DNA of 32,209 bases from Myxococcales bacterium (GTDB taxonomy: Bacteria; Myxococcota_A; Polyangia; Polyangiales; Polyangiaceae). This document shows positions 15,022 through 23,147 of this stretch, one piece after another. Position 1 is the stretch's first letter; each line of letters begins with the position of its first letter. Location: NCBI GenBank assembly GCA_016794325.1, contig JAEUKG010000259.1, forward strand, positions 1 through 32,209. The letters run 5' to 3'. Under the pieces are notes generated by a model. That model had not been told where the DNA came from and made no database searches. It was given only the letters and a program-made list of their open reading frames with translations. A program made the translations under genes and the position numbers.

Positions 15022-17196
15022 TCAGTCGCCCGGGTTGAAGATGATCGGGTAGACGACGGTGACGATGCCGCCCTCGGGCTGCGGGAACGAGAGGTTGCCG
15101 AAGCCGCGGACGACGCAGGACACCACGCCTTGATCCGGGAGATCCGAGCCGCCGTCCGAGGCCGTGGAGACGGCGCCGTTGCGGTCGATGATGAACTTCA
15201 CCGCCACGCGGCCGGCGAGGTTCGGGTTGGTGCGCAGGCCGTTCTCGTAGCAGAGCTTGAAGCGGCCGAAGTTCTGGCGAACGATGCGCTGGATGACCTC
15301 CGGCGGGAGGCGGCCGTTGACCTGGGTGACGCCCTGGCGAACGCTGGGCGACTTGGTCTGGTGCGCGCCGCCGAGGCGGCCGTGGCCGCTGCCGAAGCCC
15401 TGGCCCTGGCCGGTGCCGGCGCCGTGACCGATCGTGCCGATGTTGCCGAGGCCGATGCCTTCGCCGCGACCGCCGCCGCCCTCGCCGACGCCGGAGAGGC
15501 CGAGGCCGCCCGCGCCGAACGAGTCGCCGATCGAGTCGCCCCACATGTTGCCGCGGGCGCTCATCGGGTCGTTGCCGAGCGACTCCTCGCGACCCCAGGG
15601 GGCCGTCGGAGCGTTCGGATCGCCGCCGGCGCCGACGTTGAGGAGACCGATCATGCCGAACTCCGCGGCCTCCTTGAGGGCGGCCTGGCGCGCGATGTGC
15701 GGATCGGGATTGTCCTGCGGACCCTGGACGCCGAAGCGCTTGCCGGTGTCCTTGGTGTTCGGGTTACCCATCGAGCCCTCTTCGCCCTTGGCGCGAGTGC
15801 CCGTGCCACCCTCCTTGTTGTCGGCGGTGTTCTCCGCGACCTGCTCGGTGGGCTTCTCCTCTTGCTCACGCTCGGCGGCGGCGTTGAGCATCTTCTGCAT
15901 GAGGAGGATCTGGTCGCGGTCGATCGCCTCGGCGTCGTCGCCGTTCATCTTCGGCATGAAGAAGGCGAGCGAAGCGACCACGCCCATGTGGAGGAGGAAC
16001 GAGAGGCCGACGAACAGCGGCGCGGCCGGCTCGAAGCTCGAGAACACGCCGGTCGGCGGCGCCTTGCCCGCGTTGACGGCGGCGACCTGGAAGCCGAGGC
16101 CGCTCTCGAGGAACATCTGCGCCTTCGCGCCGCCCGGCATGTCGAACTCGTAGGCGCCGCCCATCTCGCTGGACGGCCGCGCGCGACCGCCGGAGATGAG
16201 ATCCGCGAGCTGAACGCGACCCTGGCCGGGGATGTCGACGTGGCCGCTGGTGCGCGGGAGGATGCAGAGGGAGATCATGCCGCCGCGAACGAGGACGACC
16301 GGCGCGCGGGTCGTGCCGAGGGTCTCGCTCGGGACGAAGTACTGGCAGCCGACCGTCTCCTCACCGACGTAGAACGACGTCGGCGGGTCGAGGTGCTTCA
16401 CGTGCAGCGTGTTCGAGTCCCACAGGACCGAGACCTCCACCGCCGCGCGGTGCGACTCGACCTCGTCCGGGTGGACGTCGGGGCCGGTCTTGATCATCGA
16501 GAACGTGTAGGGCTGGTTCGGATCGAAGTCGCTGCCGCCCGGCGCGTTCACCGCGAGGCCGCCCTGATCCGCGGCCTGGGCCACGAAGGGGTTCGCCGGC
16601 GCGAAGGGGTTCGCCGCGGCGAAGGGGTTCGCCGCGGGAGCGGCGGCCGCCGCGAAGGGGTTCGCGGCCGCGGGGGCCGACGGCGCGGGTGCGAACGGGT
16701 TCGCAGCCGGGGCGGGCGGGGGCGGCGGCGCAGCCTCGGCCGCGGGGATGCCAGGCACGGGCATCGCAGCGGTCGGGGTGTTGATGCGGCCGACGCCGGC
16801 GACCGTGGCCGCGGTGGCGAGCTCCTCGCGCGGCGGCGGCGGGGCGGCGACCGGCGGCGGCGCGACCGAAGAAGCTGCCTCCTGGATGGCCTCGAGCTGG
16901 ATCATCGTCGAGCCGACCTGAATCTGGTCGCCCGGGCGGATCTTGCACTTGTTGACCCGCTGACCGTTGACCATCGTCCCCGGCTCGTTGCCGAGGTCGA
17001 TGAGAGTCACGTCGTCCGCGTTCTGGAGCGAGACCTCGATGACGGCGTGCATGCGCGCCGCGAGATCGTCGTCCACGCGGAGGTGGCTCTTCTGGTCCTT
17101 TCCGACCTTGATGATGTTCTCGGTGATCGAGCGCCGATCGACGAGAGCGTCGCCTTGGTAGATCGCGAAGGTCAGGGTGAAACGTGCCTTTTCCAT
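15022..17196 (-). CDS. FHA / transmembrane / AgmX-PglI C-terminal domain protein (GltG/NfsG-like), 724 aa
   Basis: The N-terminal FHA domain (about 1-103) has VGK at 31-33 and NGQ at 78-80. A Pro/Ala linker with five NPF motifs (166, 179, 190, 196, 202) follows, then a beta-rich module (about 250-375), one membrane helix (about 393-413), a Gly-rich periplasmic stretch (about 465-610) and an AgmX/PglI TonB-like C-terminal domain (625-724) with the family pattern RQNFGRFKLCYE and the paired Cys649 and Cys694. This layout matches GltG of Myxococcus, an inner-membrane TonB-like protein that links the AglRQS motor to the outer envelope; the sporulation paralogue NfsG is the alternative. The ATG at 17196 has GGAAGG 7 nt upstream. 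It follows the GltF-like gene by 79 nt. Oddity: the FHA serine of SxxH appears as Ala (A47-R-M-H50). Architecture is confident; Glt versus Nfs role open. Confidence 0.92.
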   Translation of the reverse strand: MEKARFTLTFAIYQGDALVDRRSITENIIKVGKDQKSHLRVDDDLAARMHAVIEVSLQNADDVTLIDLGNEPGTMVNGQRVNKCKIRPGDQIQVGSTMIQLEAIQEAASSVAPPPVAAPPPPREELATAATVAGVGRINTPTAAMPVPGIPAAEAAPPPPPAPAANPFAPAPSAPAAANPFAAAAAPAANPFAAANPFAPANPFVAQAADQGGLAVNAPGGSDFDPNQPYTFSMIKTGPDVHPDEVESHRAAVEVSVLWDSNTLHVKHLDPPTSFYVGEETVGCQYFVPSETLGTTRAPVVLVRGGMISLCILPRTSGHVDIPGQGRVQLADLISGGRARPSSEMGGAYEFDMPGGAKAQMFLESGLGFQVAAVNAGKAPPTGVFSSFEPAAPLFVGLSFLLHMGVVASLAFFMPKMNGDDAEAIDRDQILLMQKMLNAAAEREQEEKPTEQVAENTADNKEGGTGTRAKGEEGSMGNPNTKDTGKRFGVQGPQDNPDPHIARQAALKEAAEFGMIGLLNVGAGGDPNAPTAPWGREESLGNDPMSARGNMWGDSIGDSFGAGGLGLSGVGEGGGGRGEGIGLGNIGTIGHGAGTGQGQGFGSGHGRLGGAHQTKSPSVRQGVTQVNGRLPPEVIQRIVRQNFGRFKLCYENGLRTNPNLAGRVAVKFIIDRNGAVSTASDGGSDLPDQGVVSCVVRGFGNLSFPQPEGGIVTVVYPIIFNPGD

Positions 17197-17275
17197 CGTC
17201 AGCCTTCCGCCGCGGTTTCGCGGCCTCGCCTCTCGTGGAGGCGAACGATTTCACGCGATTTGCGTGAAGAACTTC

Positions 17276-17560
17276 CTACAGATTCTCGACGGACTTGAGC
17301 ATCTCGGGCACGAACGACGTTCGGGGCCGGATGAGGGTCGTGCGCACCGGCCCGGGGCGAACGCGAATGGTCGCGTCGTTGGGACCGAAGCCACCGGCGG
17401 CGAGCGGATCGTCCGCGAACTCGTAGCCGTAGCCACCGTTCGAGTCGCTCGTCTTCGCGCCGGCGGCGCCACCACCAGCTGCCGGTGCTCCTTGAGCGAG
17501 AGCCGACGCGCTGGCGAACAGAATCCCCGCACTGACCAGGACCGTGAGGAAACGCTTCAT
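17276..17560 (-). CDS. Small secreted protein, 94 aa (GltF-like by position)
   Basis: A signal peptide (residues 1-22, cleavage after ALA) is followed by a Gly/Ala-rich segment and a compact C-terminal half, GYEFADDPLAAGG then IRVRPGPVRTTLIRPRTSF (65-83) and PEMLKSVENL. No known enzyme or binding motif is present. An in-frame start 17 codons upstream exists, but the ATG at 17560 is preferred: AAGGAG lies 7 nt upstream and the signal peptide begins here. It lies between the GltE-like and GltG-like genes, exactly where gltF lies in the Myxococcus gliding cluster, so a periplasmic accessory of that complex is likely. The assignment is by gene order and size only. It is probably co-transcribed with the GltG-like gene from the promoter at 17674-17703. 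Confidence 0.8.
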   Translation of the reverse strand: MKRFLTVLVSAGILFASASALAQGAPAAGGGAAGAKTSDSNGGYGYEFADDPLAAGGFGPNDATIRVRPGPVRTTLIRPRTSFVPEMLKSVENL

Positions 17561-17654
17561 GGGTGGGCTCCTTGCTCGACCTGCCGAGCTCGACCCCGAA
17601 GCCTTTAGCACTTCGCGGGCCGTGAGTAACCTGTTGCAATCTCTCGAGAAAATT

Positions 17655-17664
17655 ACGACGTCGT
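17655..17664. promoter_or_regulatory. Perfect 10-bp palindrome near the predicted start site of the gltF-G-like transcript
   Basis: ACGACGTCGT equals its own reverse complement and lies a few bases downstream of the predicted transcription start (about 17667). An operator or an initially transcribed regulatory site is possible. Confidence 0.35.
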
Positions 17665-17673
17665 TACAGTATT

Positions 17674-17703
17674 AGTGTATCGCCGAGGTGCAGGTCTCGT
17701 CAA
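17674..17703 (-). promoter_or_regulatory. Sigma-70-type promoter for the GltF/GltG-like genes
   Basis: On the minus strand TTGACG (17698-17703) is followed after 18 nt by TACACT (17674-17679). Both hexamers match the consensus well. Start is predicted near 17667, giving a leader of about 107 nt to the ATG at 17560. Confidence 0.55.
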
Positions 17704-17837
17704 ACCGTAGCGCGGGGTTGTGCGCACTTGGAGACTCAGACAAGACGGCCTCGGAAAGGTTCCCTGAGTTCGTTCACCTTCGTCCAGGGAGTACACCAAA
17801 GGCGCGACACCCCTTGGATGTGCGCGCCTCGGCAGCG

Positions 17838-17854
17838 AAAACGCTAGGCGTTTT
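17838..17854 (-). terminator. Hairpin terminator after the GltE-like gene
   Basis: On the minus strand AAAACGC-CTA-GCGTTTT forms a perfect 7-bp stem with a 3-nt loop, 10 nt past the TAA at 17865. The 3' arm ends in TTTT, giving an A/T-flanked intrinsic-terminator shape that could also act bidirectionally. A 3-nt loop is tight. Confidence 0.5.
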
Positions 17855-17864
17855 GAGCGGTTGG

Positions 17865-19322
17865 TTACGGCTTGGGCGCTTCCTTCGGCGGCTCCTTCGG
17901 AGCGTCCTTCGGGTCGGCCTTCACTTCCATGCTCAAGAACTGGATGGTGTCGTCGATGTCGCCGATGCGGCCGCGGTCCTTGTCGGTCCCATTGCCGCGC
18001 GCGCTCTTGACGGCGCCGTCGTATTCGGGCTTCCCCGCCGCCTTCTCGATGAACTGCTGGTAGATGCCCTTCGCGGCCGTGAGGGCCGCGATGGTCTTGT
18101 CTTTCCCGCCGCCGGCCTTGGCCTTGTACTCCTGGGTGAGGATGCCCTCGTTGAAGTACGCGTCGGGGCGGTTGCCGTCGAGCTTCTTGCAGGTGTCGAG
18201 CTCGGCCTGGACGGCCGCGACCTGCGCGTCGTAGTTCGAGTCGTTGATGAGGCCGCGGAGCGCGAGCGCCAGGCCGAGGTGCGCGTCGTAGTCGTTCGGG
18301 CGCATCTCGAGCGCCTTCTTGTACGCGCCGGCCGCTTGCTCGAAGCCGCGGAACGAGAGGTTGACGGCCGCGTAGTTCATCTGCGCTTCGAAGAACTTCG
18401 GGTCGAGCTTGGCCGCGCTCGCGAACTCGGCGACGGCGCTGTTCACCTGGCCGAGCTCGTTCTGGATGAGGCCCGCGGTGTTGTGGATCGGCGCGTAGCT
18501 CGGGTTCTTGCGGATGGCCTGCGAGCAGACCAGCGCCGCGAGCTCGAGCTGCTGGTGGTCGGCGCGCTTGGCCATCGCCGCGTTGGTGGCGATCTGCCGC
18601 CCACGCGAGCCCTTCTGCGAGCTCTTGATGGCGCCCGCGCGCGTCTTCGCCTGCTGGAAGTAGTAGAGCGCGAGCTGGTTGAACGCCGGCATGTAGGAGT
18701 CGTCGATCGCGAGCGCGCGCTGCAGGTTCTGCTTCGCGCACTCCATGTCGTCCTTGCAGCCCTGGCCGCCCTGGGCGGCGTCGCGCTGCATCTGGAACAT
18801 GGCGAGGTTGACGAGCGCGGGGACGTTCTGGAACTTCGCGTCGAGAACCGCCTGCTGCAGCTCGCTGATGACGCCGTCCTCGTTCTGGTCGGCCTTGTAC
18901 TTGTAGAGCGCGAGCTGCGCGCGCGCGTGGTGGAAGTTGCCGTCGTCGGCGAGGGTCTTCTCGAACTTCGCCTTCGCTTCCTTGTCCATGCCGCAGCGCT
19001 GGTACGCGAGGCCCGCGTTGAAGCTCGCCTCCGGGAACTTGCCGCCCTTCTGCTCCGAGGCCGCGGCCTCGAAGCGCTTGGCGACGTCCTGACACACGGC
19101 GTTGTCCCAGTCGTTGGCCTTGTCGTGACCGAGGAAGGCGTCGATGGCGGCGTTGAACTTGTTCTCTGCCTCCTTCGACACCTGCTCCGGCGGCGTGCCG
19201 CCCGAGCTCGTCTTGCTGCCGCCCGTGTTGGGCGGCGGCTTGTCGCCGCCGCCGCCGCACGCGGCGAGGATCGAGAGGCCGAGGAGGCCGACGGTCGCGA
19301 GAAGTTTGGCTTGCGTCTTCAT
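17865..19322 (-). CDS. TPR lipoprotein, 485 aa (GltE/AglT-like)
   Basis: The lipoprotein signal peptide ends in SILAAC with lipid Cys22, followed by a Gly/Pro-rich anchor. TPR units run from about residue 45 to 430, for example FNAGLAYQRCGMDKEAKAKF and the pattern A..Y.KALEMRPNDYDAH, ending in a Lys/Pro/Ala tail. No catalytic motif is seen. The reading frame extends 40 codons further upstream, but the ATG at 19322 is preferred: GGAGGAGG lies just before it and the signal peptide begins there. It lies 16 nt after the GltD-like gene, so they share an mRNA. In Myxococcus the TPR protein GltE (AglT) follows GltD in the same order and takes part in the periplasmic/outer-membrane part of the gliding complex. 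TPR lipoprotein is certain; GltE equivalence is inferred from order and architecture. Confidence 0.88.
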   Translation of the reverse strand: MKTQAKLLATVGLLGLSILAACGGGGDKPPPNTGGSKTSSGGTPPEQVSKEAENKFNAAIDAFLGHDKANDWDNAVCQDVAKRFEAAASEQKGGKFPEASFNAGLAYQRCGMDKEAKAKFEKTLADDGNFHHARAQLALYKYKADQNEDGVISELQQAVLDAKFQNVPALVNLAMFQMQRDAAQGGQGCKDDMECAKQNLQRALAIDDSYMPAFNQLALYYFQQAKTRAGAIKSSQKGSRGRQIATNAAMAKRADHQQLELAALVCSQAIRKNPSYAPIHNTAGLIQNELGQVNSAVAEFASAAKLDPKFFEAQMNYAAVNLSFRGFEQAAGAYKKALEMRPNDYDAHLGLALALRGLINDSNYDAQVAAVQAELDTCKKLDGNRPDAYFNEGILTQEYKAKAGGGKDKTIAALTAAKGIYQQFIEKAAGKPEYDGAVKSARGNGTDKDRGRIGDIDDTIQFLSMEVKADPKDAPKEPPKEAPKP

Positions 19323-19338
19323 GGTGCTCCTCCTCCCC

Positions 19339-22300
19339 TCACTTCTTTCCACCGGGCAGCGGACGACCGCCGCCCTTGCCTGCGCCGCCCTTCGGAGCCG
19401 CGCCGCCCGCGGCCGGAGCCGCGCCGCCCTTGGACGCCTCACCCTTGTCGTCCTTGGGCTGCTCGGCCTGCGCGGACTTGTCGGGCGCCGCGACCGGCGG
19501 GTGCCAGAACTGGCCGCCCACGAGCACCGGGGGCGACTTCTCGTCGAGGCCGCTGTTGGAGAGCGTGGGCGCTCCGCGGAGCTCGTCGACGACGTGGTAC
19601 TCGGCCTTGTAGTTCTTCGCGAGCCAGACCTCGCAGTTACGCGAGAACTCGTCGAAGTACTGGTAGGTGACCGAGAGCTTGAGGCACTTCTCGAGCGCCG
19701 GCTTCGCGTTCTTGACCTTGTAGGGCTCGGAGGCCTGGTCGAGCGCGTTGTAGTAGGTGTTGCGGAGCTCGTCGTCCGTCTTCCAGGCGGCCGGGATCGG
19801 CGCGCGGCGGAAGTCGTCGACGAAGTCGCCCCACATCAGACCGGAGCGCGAGCCGGCGGCGATGACCCACCGCGGCGGGGGAACGGGCTTGAGCTCGAGG
19901 ATCTTCACGTACTCGGGCTCGACCTGCTCGATGGCCGCCTTCTTCTTCTCGTACCAGTCCTTGACCTTGGTCCCGATGTGCTTGAGGACCTCGTCCTTGC
20001 TCCCCTGCCCCTTGTACTCGGGGAACTTGAGGGGATCGACCTTCGCCTTGCGGGCGTCCTCGGCGGCCATGAAGTAGGCCTCGCCGACGGCGTTGAGGGC
20101 GCGCGCCATTCGCTTGTCCTTCTGCGCGTCGTCCTCGGTCGTGTACGCGGCGCGGATCTTCGCCTCCGCGTCCTGCGGGTTCTGCCAGAGGCCGCGGACC
20201 TTGGCGTATTCGCCGCGGGCCTCGCCGTCCTTCTTCAGCTTCGCGAGCGCCCGCGCGTACGTCGCGTGCGCCTGCACCTGGATGTCGGGAGCGGCCTTGT
20301 CGATCACGCCCATCGAGCCGGCGAACGCCGCGCGGGCCTTCTCCCACTCTTCCTTCTCCGCGTAGTGGGCGCCGATCGCGAACTGGATCGAGGCCGTCTG
20401 CGCGGGCTTGGCGCCGCCGTAGTTCTTGGTGAACAGGCGGGCGTCTTCGATGGCCTCGTTCTCCTGGCCGAGGCCGAGGCGGAGGAGGACCGCGTCGGAG
20501 AGCGCCGCGTCGGCCTTCTCCGCCTTGGGGTCGGTCTTCGCGTACTTCTCGAACCACTCGGCGGCGAGCTCGTAGACGGCGATCGCCTGGTAGTTGCCGC
20601 CGATCTCGTAGACCGCCTTCTTCGCCCACGGAGAGTTCATCTTCGTGCGGGCGTCGAACTCGAGGAGCGCCTTGCGCGCGGTGATCGCCTTGGCGACGAG
20701 GCGGGCGGCCTGGAAGGCCTTCGCCGCGTTGTAGACGATTTCGTCGCAGCGCTCGGCCTGGGGCTGCTGGTTGGCAGCGACCGGGTCCTGGCAGTACTTG
20801 CGGAACATCTCGAAGTACGAGTTGCCCGCGTCCTCGAAGGAGGACAGCGCCGCCGCGCCTTGCTCGGTGTTGGCCTTGGCGATCTTGCCCTCGGCCTTGA
20901 GGCGGAGGAGGTCGACCTGGACCTTGTTGAGGTTCGTGCAGTTCTCGGCGTTCTTCGCGGCCTTCTCACCGGAGCAGTAGAGCTCGATGAACTTCGGCAC
21001 GTCCTGCGCCATGTCGTCGGCGCAGCCGAAGCGCTTCGGCTGGCCGTGCTCGCGGAGCACGTTGATCGACTCGAGATAGAGCTGCGACGCGTAGACGGCC
21101 GAGTCGTGATCCGCGTGGCTGAGCGCCACGTCGCGGAACGCGTAGCCGGCCTCGTCCCAGTGCTGCGCCTCGAAGTAGGTGCGGGCGCGGGCGTACTTGA
21201 CCTCGACGAGCTGGTTCTGCCCCTCTTTGTCGTTCGCGCCGGGCTTGATGTAGCAGATGTAGCGGTTGAACGCCGCGATCATGCCCTTCTGCGCCTCGGT
21301 GAACTCCTTCGGGCGGAGCTTCGCCTCCTCGTCCTCCTTGGAGGCCTTCTTGTCGTCCTTCTTGGTGCCGGGGAGCTGGCCGACGCCCTTCTTCCCCTCG
21401 CCCTTGGCGTGCTGCTGATCGTAGATCTTCTGGAAGCAGAGCACCGCGGCGTACGCGGCCTCGGCGGCCTCGGGCGCGTTCGGGTTCTCGGCGACGACGG
21501 AGTCGAACGCCGGGCCGCACGCGGCCCAGTTCTCCTGGAAGTACAGGAGGTCGGCCATCGCGTACTTGATCTTGTAGATCGTCGGCCAGTCCTCCTTGAC
21601 GATGCGCGGGAACTCGAACTTCGCGAAGTCCTGCGCCGTCCAGGTCTCGGTGACGCGCTTGTAGAGGTACGCCGCCAGCGTCATCGTCTTCTGGTCGCCG
21701 GTGCCGCGCTGGCCCTGCGAGCCGACGGCCTCGAGGTGCCAGGCCATCGCGGTCTCGCTCATGAGCTGCGCCGTCTTGTTGGCGCACTCCTGCTTCGCCT
21801 CGGCGCTCTGCCCGCCGTTCTTGAAGTCGGTGTAGACCTTGAGCTGGTTGTCGAGCTCGCCCTTGATCGGGTCCTTGTTGCCGCCCTTCATCGCCATCGT
21901 GGCTTCGGTGATGTGGGCCTGGTACAGGCAGAACTTGGCGCCGCTCTTGTCGCGGTTGATGAGGTCGCGGTAGAGGATGATCGCTTCCGGATAGTGGCCG
22001 GTGTCCAGGTAGTTCATACCCAGGTCGTCCATCATCTTGAACGTCTTCTCGCTCCCCTGCTGGTCGCCGCTGATGCCCTTGAAGAAGTTGTGGGCCTGGG
22101 CCGGATCGCCCTTGAGCGCGTAGACGGGGATGATGTCGCGACGGGCCGAGTCGCCGAGCTTGCTCGCGCCCGGGAGCTGCGCGTAGGCGACGCTGAAGTC
22201 GATGACCTTCTTGAAGGCGTTGAGCGCCTTGTCGAGCTCACCGGTGTTCCAGTACACGTACGCGAGCTTGTAGAACGCGTAGCCGTACACCTTGTTGTTC

Positions 22301-23142
22301 GGCGGCGGGTACTTGATGACCTCGATGTACGCCTTCGCGGAGAGGTCCCACTTGCTCGGGTCGCCCTGGGCCTCGTTGAAGAAGAGCTCGCCGAACGCGA
22401 GGTAGGCGTTCGGGATGTACTTCGAGTTCGGGCTCTTGTTGATGAGCTCGTAGTAGACCGAGCGCGCCGTCTTGTAGTCGCTCGCCTGCTCGTATTCGTA
22501 GGCGAGGTAGTAGAGGACCTCGTCGAGCTGGGCGTAGTTCGGGTACTCGTTCTTGATGAGCGAGTAGTACTGGATCGCCTTGCCGCGCGCGGCCTTGAGG
22601 ACCGCGTCGGCCTGGTTGGCCTGGGTCTGCTTCTGGCCTGCTTGCTGCTGGTTCGTCTTCTTGAGGTTGTCGCGCTCGATCTCCGCGTTCGTCTTGTCGC
22701 GGAACGCCGCGCTCTCGAGCTCGACGTAGTCCTCGGCGAGTCGGCGAGCGAGGGTCGGACGGTCGGTCGCGTTCTTCGCGGTGGTGTCGAAGAGGCGCTC
22801 GAGGCCCTGGATCTCGGTGACGAGGAGCGCGCGCTGGCGCGCCTGGAGGCGCGACTTGCGCTCGTCGCGCGGGATCTCGTTCATCGACGGCTGGTTCGGC
22901 TTCGTCTGCTGGTCGCGCTTCTTCAGATCCGCCGGGGGCGGCGCCGAGTGGAAGTTGACCTGCGGCTGCTTGCCGTGCGCGCCGACGTTGAACTCCTTCG
23001 GCCCCGCGCCGCCGCACGCCGAGAGTGCCTCTTTGGCCTTGGTTTCGATGCAGACGTTCGCGTCGGCGGATGCGGTGCCGGCGAGCGTGACCGCGCCCGC
23101 GACCGCGAACGCCCCGACCATCCAAGTGAAGACCCGATTCAT
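19339..23142 (-). CDS. Secreted TPR protein, 1267 aa (GltD/AgmU-like)
   Basis: The signal peptide MNRVFTWMVGAFAVAGA... is cleaved after ASA (about residue 26), giving a periplasmic protein. TPR-like helical repeats fill most of the length, with AYEYEQASDYKTARSVYYEL near 235-255 and repeated Y-rich helix pairs. A Lys-rich charged loop lies near residues 575-600, and the C terminus (about 1215-1267) is a Gly/Ala/Lys-rich low-complexity tail. A start 6 codons upstream exists, but the ATG at 23142 has GGGAGGT 8 nt before it and begins the signal peptide. The gap to the upstream gene is 5 nt and its Shine-Dalgarno overlaps that gene's end, implying translational coupling. Size and order fit AgmU (GltD, about 1200 aa, TPR) of the Myxococcus gliding complex, or the spore-coat paralogue NfsD. 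No alignment was run. Confidence 0.9.
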   Translation of the reverse strand: MNRVFTWMVGAFAVAGAVTLAGTASADANVCIETKAKEALSACGGAGPKEFNVGAHGKQPQVNFHSAPPPADLKKRDQQTKPNQPSMNEIPRDERKSRLQARQRALLVTEIQGLERLFDTTAKNATDRPTLARRLAEDYVELESAAFRDKTNAEIERDNLKKTNQQQAGQKQTQANQADAVLKAARGKAIQYYSLIKNEYPNYAQLDEVLYYLAYEYEQASDYKTARSVYYELINKSPNSKYIPNAYLAFGELFFNEAQGDPSKWDLSAKAYIEVIKYPPPNNKVYGYAFYKLAYVYWNTGELDKALNAFKKVIDFSVAYAQLPGASKLGDSARRDIIPVYALKGDPAQAHNFFKGISGDQQGSEKTFKMMDDLGMNYLDTGHYPEAIILYRDLINRDKSGAKFCLYQAHITEATMAMKGGNKDPIKGELDNQLKVYTDFKNGGQSAEAKQECANKTAQLMSETAMAWHLEAVGSQGQRGTGDQKTMTLAAYLYKRVTETWTAQDFAKFEFPRIVKEDWPTIYKIKYAMADLLYFQENWAACGPAFDSVVAENPNAPEAAEAAYAAVLCFQKIYDQQHAKGEGKKGVGQLPGTKKDDKKASKEDEEAKLRPKEFTEAQKGMIAAFNRYICYIKPGANDKEGQNQLVEVKYARARTYFEAQHWDEAGYAFRDVALSHADHDSAVYASQLYLESINVLREHGQPKRFGCADDMAQDVPKFIELYCSGEKAAKNAENCTNLNKVQVDLLRLKAEGKIAKANTEQGAAALSSFEDAGNSYFEMFRKYCQDPVAANQQPQAERCDEIVYNAAKAFQAARLVAKAITARKALLEFDARTKMNSPWAKKAVYEIGGNYQAIAVYELAAEWFEKYAKTDPKAEKADAALSDAVLLRLGLGQENEAIEDARLFTKNYGGAKPAQTASIQFAIGAHYAEKEEWEKARAAFAGSMGVIDKAAPDIQVQAHATYARALAKLKKDGEARGEYAKVRGLWQNPQDAEAKIRAAYTTEDDAQKDKRMARALNAVGEAYFMAAEDARKAKVDPLKFPEYKGQGSKDEVLKHIGTKVKDWYEKKKAAIEQVEPEYVKILELKPVPPPRWVIAAGSRSGLMWGDFVDDFRRAPIPAAWKTDDELRNTYYNALDQASEPYKVKNAKPALEKCLKLSVTYQYFDEFSRNCEVWLAKNYKAEYHVVDELRGAPTLSNSGLDEKSPPVLVGGQFWHPPVAAPDKSAQAEQPKDDKGEASKGGAAPAAGGAAPKGGAGKGGGRPLPGGKK

Positions 23143-23147
23143 TCCAA

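Larger units (their letters stand above)
17561..17864. other. 304-bp gap between the GltE-like and GltF-like genes
   Basis: It holds a compact hairpin just past the upstream stop codon (17838-17854), a promoter (17674-17703) and a perfect palindrome (17655-17664), each listed separately. An 8-bp palindrome TCTCGAGA (17642-17649) and a 6-bp stem TCCCTG/CAGGGA with an 18-nt loop are also visible. No coding sequence is seen. The 17640-17680 stretch is clearly more AT-rich than its surroundings, as expected for a promoter. Confidence 0.6.
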
